NCBI GenBank assembly: GCA_030690855.1 | Contig: JAUYFR010000195.1 | Location: forward strand, 1-5,530 | Source: Gallionellaceae bacterium | GTDB lineage: Bacteria > Pseudomonadota > Gammaproteobacteria > Burkholderiales > Gallionellaceae | Direction of reading: 5' to 3' | DNA length: 5,530 nt | Shown here: one piece after another, positions 1 to 5,530 of the stretch | How the letters are laid out: each line of letters begins with the position of its first letter | Position numbering within the stretch: position 1 is the first letter of the stretch | Program-made: the position numbers and the translations under genes | Notes under the pieces: model-generated | Databases searched by the model: none | Seen by the model: the letters and a program-made list of their open reading frames with translations, nothing else | Told to the model about the DNA's origin: nothing

Positions 1-146
1 GCGAGCAATACGGCCCCGACGGTGCCATTCGCGCCGCCGATAACGGAAACAGTGCCAAACATTCCTTTATGGCTGTTTTGAGGGCGCGGCTGGAGGAAGG
101 CGATGACTTGCTTTTGGGTGAGGGTGCTAGGACGGGTAGCAGACAT
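1..146 (-). CDS. nnrD: ADP/ATP-dependent (S)-NAD(P)H-hydrate dehydratase, N-terminal part (runs off the window)
   Basis: NnrD is a cytoplasmic repair enzyme. It uses ATP or ADP to dehydrate the S-form of hydrated NADH or NADPH back to the working cofactor, normally with the epimerase NnrE. Only 48 codons are visible, read leftwards from the ATG at 146-144. Residues about 26-48 carry the family's N-terminal signature, HKGMFGTVSVIGGANG followed by TVGAVLL. This is the glycine-rich first strand and loop of the ribokinase-like fold (the YjeF C-terminal domain). Only about 25 residues precede it, so no NnrE (YjeF N-terminal) domain lies ahead of it. The gene is therefore a stand-alone NnrD, unlike the fused two-domain enzyme of E. 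coli, unless an unusual fusion lies downstream. The start is supported by an AGGA Shine-Dalgarno seven bases upstream (plus-strand 154-157). The gene is divergent from purL. Assignment rests on the short signature; another ribokinase-fold kinase is possible but less likely. Confidence 0.88.
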   Translation of the reverse strand, partial: MSATRPSTLTQKQVIAFLQPRPQNSHKGMFGTVSVIGGANGTVGAVLL

Positions 147-153
147 GTTGTTT

Positions 154-157
154 TCCT
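154..157 (-). promoter_or_regulatory. Ribosome binding site of nnrD
   Basis: On the minus strand the sequence CAGGAAAACAAC directly precedes the nnrD ATG. The AGGA core is seven bases from the start codon, which is normal Shine-Dalgarno spacing and fixes the chosen start. On the plus strand these bases overlap the proposed -35 region of the purL promoter, so the two genes' control signals are interleaved. Confidence 0.7.
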
Positions 158-185
158 GAGAGTGAACGACGCTGTGGATTATAAT
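156..185 (+). promoter_or_regulatory. Predicted sigma-70-type promoter of purL
   Basis: A perfect -10 hexamer, TATAAT, lies at 180-185. Eighteen bases upstream is CTGAGA at 156-161, which matches the -35 consensus TTGACA at four of six positions. Transcription would start near 191-193 and leave a leader of about 30 bases before the purL ATG. The -10 is seen directly. The -35 is weak and the start site is inferred. I saw no convincing PurR-type operator in the 75-base intergenic region. Confidence 0.55.
178..183 (-). promoter_or_regulatory. Predicted -10 element of the nnrD promoter, overlapping the purL -10
   Basis: ATTATAAT at 178-185 is its own reverse complement, so the minus strand also reads a perfect TATAAT across 183-178, offset by two bases from the purL -10. 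Transcription towards nnrD would start near 170-172 and give a leader of about 25 bases. No good -35 hexamer lies 15-19 bases upstream on that strand, so this promoter may be weaker or depend on an activator or on the strong -10. The assignment is inferred from symmetry and position. Confidence 0.4.
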
Positions 186-221
186 TGCATCCCGTTTTTA
201 ACGCTCCCATGAGATCAATTT

Positions 222-3200
222 ATGTCTAGCGCTACTCTCAGCAAAATCTCCGTCGGCAATCGCGCACTGTCGGCTTTTCGTTTAGAAAAACTTCGTGCCG
301 CGCTTAAAAAAGCTGCGCCGAATATCTCCATCGAGGACACTCGCCACTGCTATTTCACCGAACTCAAATCAGCCTTGAGTGCAGATGAAGAAAAGTTGCT
401 CGATCGCTTATTGAATATCGAAGCTGAGATGAAAACGCCGGCAGCAGGTTTGCAGAAAATTTTGATTGTGCCGCGCTTAGGTACGATTTCACCGTGGTCA
501 TCCAAAGCAACCGATATTGCGCAGCATTGCGCTTTGCCGAGTGTGGCGCGTATCGAGCGCGGCGTAATGTATTACCTGAAGAGCAAGAGCGGTAAAGCAC
601 TGAGTGCAACGGAAATGAAAGCCGTATTGCCGCTATTGCATGACCGCATGACCGAATCAGTGGTGGCAGAAGTTGCGGGCATCGAAAATCAAATTTTCAA
701 ACACGGCACACCTCAACCACTTTCTACGGTTGATATTCTCAAGGGCGGAAACGGCGCGCTGGAAGTGGCGAACCGTGAATTGGGCTTGGCACTTTCTGCC
801 GATGAAATTGAGTATTTGGTGGAGAACTTTAACAAGCTAGGCCGTAATCCCACTGACGTTGAATTGATGATGTTCGCGCAGGCCAACTCTGAACATTGTC
901 GTCACAAAATCTTTAATGCAGATTGGATAATCGACGACGAGCAGCAAGCGATCTCACTGTTCGGCATGATTCGCAATACGCATAAATTAAATCCAGCGGG
1001 CACGGTGGTTGCGTACTCGGATAACTCATCGGTGATCGAAGGTGCGGAAATCGAACGCTTCTATCCGCGCGCAGGTGGCGCGTATGCCTTTAGTAAAGAG
1101 CTTACGCAAACTTTGATGAAGGTAGAGACACACAACCATCCGACCGCAATTGCACCTTTTGCGGGAGCGGCAACGGGTTCTGGCGGCGAGATTCGTGATG
1201 AAGGCGCAACCGGCTCCGGTTCCAAACCGAAAGCGGGGCTGGTCGGATTCTCCGTTTCTAATTTGAACATTCCAGGCTTCCAGCAGCCGTGGGAAAAAAA
1301 TGCCATTGGTAAGCCCTCCCGCATCGTTTCGCCGCTGCAAATCATGATTGACGGCCCGCTCGGTGGGGCTGCGTTCAACAACGAATTCGGCCGCCCGAAT
1401 TTAACCGGTTACTTCCGCACCTTTGAAGAAAAAGTGAATGGCGAAATGCGCGGTTATCACAAGCCGATTATGTTGGCCGGTGGCGTGGGTAGCATTCGCG
1501 CAGATCACACTCACAAACACGACTTGCCTGAAGGTGCGGTACTGATTCAACTCGGCGGCCCCGGCATGCTGATCGGCTTAGGTGGTGGCGCGGCATCCAG
1601 TATGGATACCGGTGCCAATGCCGAGAATCTCGACTTCGATTCAGTGCAACGTGGCAACCCAGAGATGCAGCGTCGCGCGCAAGAAGTGATCGACCGTTGC
1701 TGGCAACTCGGCGATAACAATCCTATCTTGTCGATTCATGATGTGGGTGCAGGCGGTATCTCAAATGCGTTACCTGAGCTGGTGCATGGCGGCGGCAAAG
1801 GCGCGCATTTTGAATTGCGCACCGTGCCAAACGAAGAGCGCGGCATGACGCCGATGCAGATTTGGAGTAACGAATCGCAAGAGCGTTATGTGCTGGCGAT
1901 TCCTGCAGAGCGTTTAGACGAATTCAAAGCGATGTGTGAACGCGAGCGTTGCCCGTTTGCGGTGTTGGGCAAAGCCATCAGCGAAGATCGCCTCGTAGTG
2001 CATGATGAAGAGTTCAACAATAACGCTGTCGATATGCCGCTCTCGGTATTGCTTGGCAAGCCGCCCAAGATGACGCGCAACGTAAAGCGCGAAGCAGTGA
2101 AATTACCGAAATTTGACACCAGCAAAATTGTGTTGCGTGAGGCGATTCAGCGTGTGTTGTCGCTGCCTTCCGTCGCAGATAAAACTTTCCTGATTAGCAT
2201 TGGCGACCGCACCGTGGGCGGCATGACCGCACGCGATCAAATGGTTGGCCCGTGGCAAGTACCGGTGGCCGATGTGGCGGTGACGCTGATGGGCTACAAC
2301 ACTTATTTGGGTGAAGCCTTCGCGTTGGGCGAACGCACGCCGATTGCGGTAATCAATGGCCCAGCCTCTGGTCGCATGGCGATTGGCGAAGCGATCACCA
2401 ATATTGCCGCTGCGCAAATCGAAAAAATCGGCGACATCAAACTCTCGGCTAATTGGATGGCGGCTGCCGGACACCACGGCGAAGATGCCGCGCTGTTTGA
2501 TACGGTGCATGCGGTGGGCATGGAACTTTGCCCGCAGCTCGGCATCAGCATTCCGGTTGGCAAAGACTCGATGTCAATGAAGACGAACTGGGAAGAAAAA
2601 GGTGAAAAGAAATCGGTCACTGCGCCGTTATCTTTGATTGTCACCGCATTCGCGCCTTGTAGCGATGTACGTAAAACACTCACGCCGCAACTTGAAGCGA
2701 ACACTGACACCGTTGTGCTGTTGTTTGATTTAGGCGCTGGCAAAAACCGTATGGGCGGCTCTGCTTTGGCGCAGGTTTACAAACAAGTGGGCGATGTCGC
2801 ACCGGATGTGGACGATGCGGCAAAACTCAAAGCCTTCTTTAATCTGATTCAGCGTTTTAACCGTGAAGCTAAGTTGTTGGCGTATCACGATCGTTCTGAC
2901 GGCGGCATGTTGGCAGCGTTGTGCGAAATGTCGTTCGCCTCACACATCGGTTTGGATGTGAGTTTAGATGAGTTGAAAGGTGATGATCTCAGTGCCTTGT
3001 TCAATGAAGAGCTTGGGGCTTTGGTGCAAGTGCGTCGTGCCGATCTGGCGGATATTTTTGTGCTGTGTGACGAAGCGGGTTTGAGTAGCGTGCATGAAGT
3101 GGCACGTTTGAATAAAACCGGCATGATGAATATCTCGCGCGCAGGTAAAACGCTCTATACCGAGAATGCCATTAACTTGCGTCGCACTTGGTCTGAAACA

Positions 3201-4166
3201 ACTTACCAATTGCAAAAATTGCGTGATAACCCGGTGTGCGCACAACAAGAGTACGACCGAATTTTGGATGCCAAAGATGCCGGACTACACGTCAAGCTGA
3301 CTTACGATGTGAATGAAAATGTTGCGCCAGCCTTACTTTTGTCGCGTCCCAAAATGGCGATCTTGCGCGAGCAGGGTGTGAACGGCCAAGTGGAAATGGC
3401 TGCTGCGTTTGATCGTGCGGGTTTCGCTGCGGTGGATGTGCACATGAGCGACATCATCAGCGGTCGTGTGAAACTGACTGACTTTAAAGGCGTGGCCGCT
3501 TGTGGTGGCTTCTCTTACGGTGACGTGTTGGGTGCGGGTGAAGGTTGGGCGAAATCAATTCTGTTTAACCCTAGGGCGCGCGATGAGTTTGAAGCGTTTT
3601 TCAAGCGCAACGATACCTTTGCCTTGGGCGTGTGTAACGGTTGCCAGATGATGAGCAACCTGCACGAAATTATTCCCGGCGCAGAAAATTGGGCACACTT
3701 TGCGCGCAATCAATCCGAGCAATTTGAAGCGCGTTTTGTGATGGTAGAGGTGCAGCCGTCACCTTCCATTTTGTTTGAGGGCATGGCAGGTAGCCGTATG
3801 CCGATTGTGGTGTCACACGGTGAAGGCTATGCCGACTTTGCGAGCGCGCAACAGCTAAATAATGCCAAGCCTTTGATTTCATTGAGATATGTTGATAGTA
3901 AAGGTAGGCCTACGCAAACCTATCCGCTTAATCCAAACGGCTCGCCGCAAGGTATTACCGGACTCACCACACCAGACGGCCGTTTCAGCATCATGATGCC
4001 GCATCCTGAGCGCGTTTTCCGTGCGGTGCAAAACTCTTGGTATCCGCAGGAGCTGCTGCCTCCCCGCTCATTAGGCACAGAAGGCTCTCTCCATACCGTG
4101 ATGGAGCGGGGAGAGAACGGCGCTTGGTTGCGTATGTTCCAAAATGCAAGGAAGTGGGTAGGGTAA
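222..4166 (+). CDS. purL: Phosphoribosylformylglycinamidine synthase (FGAM synthase), large single-chain form
   Basis: PurL converts FGAR, ATP and glutamine into FGAM in the fourth step of de novo purine synthesis, in the cytoplasm. The 1,314 residues align end to end with the 1,295-residue E. coli type. An N-terminal PurS-like region contains PWSSKATDIA (from residue 91). A linker region follows, with NSEHCRHK (His225, His228). The first ATP-binding AIRS-like half has ETHNHP (His304-Pro307), the glycine-rich GSGGEIRDEGATG (319-331), GGGAASSM (454-461) and HDVGAGG (506-512). The second half has GDR (661-663), ARDQMVGPW (670-678), PVGKDSMS (778-785) and HDRSDGG (889-895). The glutaminase domain runs from about residue 1043, with nucleophile Cys1138 in GVCNGC and the His1261/Glu1263 pair in PHPER. 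An in-frame TGA at 210-212 rules out an earlier start, and the residues after Met1 align with known N-termini (ALSAF). The Shine-Dalgarno is weak (GAG at 211-213). One oddity is an apparent insertion of about 19 residues at 1278-1296. The next gene starts 19 bases after the stop. Confidence 0.99.
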   Translation: MSSATLSKISVGNRALSAFRLEKLRAALKKAAPNISIEDTRHCYFTELKSALSADEEKLLDRLLNIEAEMKTPAAGLQKILIVPRLGTISPWSSKATDIAQHCALPSVARIERGVMYYLKSKSGKALSATEMKAVLPLLHDRMTESVVAEVAGIENQIFKHGTPQPLSTVDILKGGNGALEVANRELGLALSADEIEYLVENFNKLGRNPTDVELMMFAQANSEHCRHKIFNADWIIDDEQQAISLFGMIRNTHKLNPAGTVVAYSDNSSVIEGAEIERFYPRAGGAYAFSKELTQTLMKVETHNHPTAIAPFAGAATGSGGEIRDEGATGSGSKPKAGLVGFSVSNLNIPGFQQPWEKNAIGKPSRIVSPLQIMIDGPLGGAAFNNEFGRPNLTGYFRTFEEKVNGEMRGYHKPIMLAGGVGSIRADHTHKHDLPEGAVLIQLGGPGMLIGLGGGAASSMDTGANAENLDFDSVQRGNPEMQRRAQEVIDRCWQLGDNNPILSIHDVGAGGISNALPELVHGGGKGAHFELRTVPNEERGMTPMQIWSNESQERYVLAIPAERLDEFKAMCERERCPFAVLGKAISEDRLVVHDEEFNNNAVDMPLSVLLGKPPKMTRNVKREAVKLPKFDTSKIVLREAIQRVLSLPSVADKTFLISIGDRTVGGMTARDQMVGPWQVPVADVAVTLMGYNTYLGEAFALGERTPIAVINGPASGRMAIGEAITNIAAAQIEKIGDIKLSANWMAAAGHHGEDAALFDTVHAVGMELCPQLGISIPVGKDSMSMKTNWEEKGEKKSVTAPLSLIVTAFAPCSDVRKTLTPQLEANTDTVVLLFDLGAGKNRMGGSALAQVYKQVGDVAPDVDDAAKLKAFFNLIQRFNREAKLLAYHDRSDGGMLAALCEMSFASHIGLDVSLDELKGDDLSALFNEELGALVQVRRADLADIFVLCDEAGLSSVHEVARLNKTGMMNISRAGKTLYTENAINLRRTWSETTYQLQKLRDNPVCAQQEYDRILDAKDAGLHVKLTYDVNENVAPALLLSRPKMAILREQGVNGQVEMAAAFDRAGFAAVDVHMSDIISGRVKLTDFKGVAACGGFSYGDVLGAGEGWAKSILFNPRARDEFEAFFKRNDTFALGVCNGCQMMSNLHEIIPGAENWAHFARNQSEQFEARFVMVEVQPSPSILFEGMAGSRMPIVVSHGEGYADFASAQQLNNAKPLISLRYVDSKGRPTQTYPLNPNGSPQGITGLTTPDGRFSIMMPHPERVFRAVQNSWYPQELLPPRSLGTEGSLHTVMERGENGAWLRMFQNARKWVG
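4053..4113 (+). repeat. Palindromic segment apparently inserted in frame in purL
   Basis: A perfect 10-base inverted repeat, CTCCCCGCTC at 4060-4069 and GAGCGGGGAG at 4104-4113, encloses 34 bases. Past a one-base bulge at 4103 the pairing continues for four more pairs, 4070-4073 with 4099-4102, one of them a G-T wobble. It lies in the purL codons for about residues 1278-1296. Related PurL proteins, recalled from E. coli, pass directly from NSWHPENW to GEDGPW there, whereas this protein has NSWYPQE, about 19 extra residues, then GENGAW. The extra length is a multiple of three and leaves the frame open. The inverted repeat is seen directly. That it is a mobile or repeated element is inference, since the window holds only one copy. 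Confidence 0.55.
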
Positions 4167-4185
4167 CTTACCTTCCCCAAATAAC
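4148..4185 (+). promoter_or_regulatory. Translation-initiation region of the cyclase gene with a hairpin over the purL stop codon
   Basis: Bases 4155-4164 can pair with 4170-4179 around the loop AACTT (one G-U wobble, one T-C mismatch). The purL stop TAA (4164-4166) spans the top of the stem and the loop. No Shine-Dalgarno lies within 12 bases of the ATG at 4186. AAGGAAG at 4148-4154 sits immediately before the stem. With the hairpin folded, its AGGA core is separated from the ATG by only eight unpaired bases. There is no T-run after the stem, so it does not look like an intrinsic terminator. The sequence fits either hairpin-bridged initiation or simple translational coupling to purL. Confidence 0.4.
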
Positions 4186-5530
4186 ATGAAACTTAGAGCA
4201 AAATTTTTGTTGTTGATGACGCTGATTTTTATTGGTTTCATTTTAAGTAACTGGTTTTTATCCGACCAACTGGCCAATAAATTAAATCAGCAATGGGGCG
4301 AGCAATTCGCCGCGCGGCAAGTGATGTTCGATAAGTATCGCACCTTAGCTCCGCTGATTCGCGAGATCGCTTTGGCTAGGCAGATGGCTGCGGAGCCGGC
4401 GATTATCGACATGGCTCTGCATGAAAATGATCCCGAAATGCGCCGCAAAGGCCTCGCCGCGATGGAAAAATATCGTTTCAATTTTCGCGATCACAGCTAT
4501 TTCGCTGCTTTTGCTAAGAGCGGTCATTATTATTACAACGATGCGAAAAACCAATACGCCGGCAATCAGTTACGCTATGTTTTGTCAGCCACTGAACCAA
4601 AAGATAAATGGTTTTATGCGACGCTGATTGATGGCAAAGAATATCAAGTTAATATCGACCCTGATGCTCATCTCAAAGTGACAAAAGCTTGGATCAACGT
4701 GTTGATAAAAAATGGTAACGAGACACTGGGCATTATCGGCACGGGGATTGATCTCACCGATCTCATCAATGAAACGGTCAACATTACTCAGCCTGGCATC
4801 AATAATTTATTTATCGATAAGAGTATGGCGATTCAACTGAATAGCGATCCGAAATTGATCGACTATATGAGCATCGCGAAAGATGTTGGGCAACGCATTA
4901 AAGTGGATGTGCTGCTCAAAAATTCGACGGACATTGATCACTTACGCAACGTATTGATTGAGCTTGAGCGTACGCCTGAAAAAATTGCCACCCTCGAGGT
5001 CGATTACCAAGGCAATAAACATTTGCTCGGCGTGGCTTATTTGCCAGAAATAGGTTGGTACGATTTAACCTTGATTAGTGACCATAGTTTGAATCTCTTT
5101 GATTACTTATTCATCGGCCCCGTTTTGTTTGGTACTGCCTTGCTGCTTGCCTTGTTAGCAGTCGGTTGGGCGCTACGCTGTTGGATTCTTAAACCGATTG
5201 AAGTGTTGCGCGCCTCTACCGACAAAATTCGCAATGGCCATTTTGAAGTCGATCCCGCCATCACTGGCACAGGTGAAATCGCGCATCTATCGCAATCTTT
5301 TGAGCGCATGGCGAAGTTTGTTATCGAGAGTAATCGCGAGCTAGAAGAAAAGGTACGTGAGCGCACCGAAGCATTGCAGCACTTATCCGAAATTGATCCG
5401 CTCACCGGATTGCTGAATCGTCGTGGCATGACCGAGCGTTTTGAAAATGAAATTGCACGCCAGTCGCGGCAAGGTGGCTCAATGGGAATGCTGTTGCTCG
5501 ACCTCGATCACTTTAAACATGTGAATGATA
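4186..5530 (+). CDS. Membrane-bound sensor diguanylate cyclase (Cache-like domain, HAMP, GGDEF), 3' end outside the window
   Basis: Diguanylate cyclases make c-di-GMP from two GTP at the inner membrane, controlling attachment and motility. The frame is open for 448 codons to the window edge. Residues 7-24 form the first membrane helix, after the short basic start MKLRAKF. Residues about 25-305 are a periplasmic double-Cache-like sensor domain, with SYFAAFAKSGHYYYND (104-119), KDKWFY (139-144) and GIIGTGIDLTDL (182-193). Residues about 307-330 form the second membrane helix. HAMP follows at about 331-379 (LKPIEVLR, then GEIAHLSQSFERM). A charged signalling helix at 380-400 leads into the GGDEF domain, with DPLTGLLNRRG (404-414) and LLLDLDHFKHVND (436-448). 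By comparison with PleD, Asp439 is the first metal ligand and Asn447 contacts guanine. The signature GG(D/E)EF loop and any EAL domain lie beyond the window, so activity cannot be confirmed. The 19-base gap from purL suggests co-transcription. The Cache ligand is unknown. Confidence 0.93.
   Translation, partial: MKLRAKFLLLMTLIFIGFILSNWFLSDQLANKLNQQWGEQFAARQVMFDKYRTLAPLIREIALARQMAAEPAIIDMALHENDPEMRRKGLAAMEKYRFNFRDHSYFAAFAKSGHYYYNDAKNQYAGNQLRYVLSATEPKDKWFYATLIDGKEYQVNIDPDAHLKVTKAWINVLIKNGNETLGIIGTGIDLTDLINETVNITQPGINNLFIDKSMAIQLNSDPKLIDYMSIAKDVGQRIKVDVLLKNSTDIDHLRNVLIELERTPEKIATLEVDYQGNKHLLGVAYLPEIGWYDLTLISDHSLNLFDYLFIGPVLFGTALLLALLAVGWALRCWILKPIEVLRASTDKIRNGHFEVDPAITGTGEIAHLSQSFERMAKFVIESNRELEEKVRERTEALQHLSEIDPLTGLLNRRGMTERFENEIARQSRQGGSMGMLLLDLDHFKHVND

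Noticed and set aside
193..203. Short dyad CGTT-TTT-AACG just after the predicted purL transcription start.
   Set aside because: The arms are only four bases and the centre is T-rich. It is too short to claim an operator or attenuator.
185..206. Possible PurR operator in the purL leader (GCATCCCGTTTT area).
   Set aside because: The best alignment to the E. coli PurR consensus matched only about six of ten fixed positions and the central CG is displaced. It is not better than chance in such a short leader.
1026..1381. Two overlapping minus-strand open frames of just over 100 codons opposite purL.
   Set aside because: They lie fully inside the conserved ATP-binding region of purL, resemble no family I recognise, and are expected shadows of a moderately GC-rich coding sequence.
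3885..4152. Several AGA and AGG arginine codons near the purL 3' end, as a sign of foreign DNA.
   Set aside because: Only a few codons are involved, the encoded protein still follows the conserved PurL sequence (ALRYVD-like and NPNGSP regions), and the next gene also uses AGA and AGG.
4155..4182. Hairpin after purL as an intrinsic terminator.
   Set aside because: There is no run of T after the stem. The downstream bases are AAATAAC followed by a start codon.
5103..5429. Minus-strand open frame of 108 codons opposite the cyclase gene.
   Set aside because: The plus strand here encodes clear membrane, HAMP and GGDEF sequence. The antisense frame is serine- and arginine-rich low-information sequence typical of a shadow.

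Overview
The window looks like ordinary chromosomal DNA of a Gram-negative Pseudomonadota bacterium. A beta- or gammaproteobacterium is most likely, with a lean towards Betaproteobacteria that I cannot prove from the sequence alone. The evidence is a single-chain, roughly 1,300-residue PurL that aligns along its whole length with the enterobacterial enzyme from memory, a membrane-bound Cache-HAMP-GGDEF sensor, and moderate base composition. There are no tRNA or rRNA genes, CRISPR arrays, complete insertion sequences or phage genes.

Layout. Positions 1-146 (minus strand) hold the first 48 codons of an NAD(P)H-hydrate dehydratase (nnrD), whose 3' part lies outside the window. Positions 147-221 are a short divergent intergenic region with a palindromic ATTATAAT that supplies a perfect -10 hexamer on each strand. 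Positions 222-4166 (plus strand) are a complete purL, the fourth step of de novo purine synthesis, with all domains and catalytic residues present. Nineteen bases later, at 4186, an integral-membrane diguanylate cyclase gene begins. It runs off the end of the window at 5530, inside its GGDEF domain and just before the signature motif.

The genes are two housekeeping metabolic genes transcribed away from each other, followed by a signalling gene that probably shares the purL transcript. PurL feeds AMP and GMP synthesis. NnrD repairs damaged nicotinamide nucleotides. The cyclase would convert GTP into the second messenger c-di-GMP. A regulatory link between purine supply and c-di-GMP is conceivable but not shown.

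The points most worth a second look are small. First, a palindromic segment of about 57 bp appears to be inserted in frame near the 3' end of purL, adding about 19 residues to the glutaminase domain just after its catalytic His-Glu. Second, a hairpin over the purL stop codon could bring an otherwise too-distant Shine-Dalgarno sequence next to the cyclase start codon. Third, the nnrD/purL promoter region has a symmetric, two-way -10 element. I found no clear new multi-gene system.
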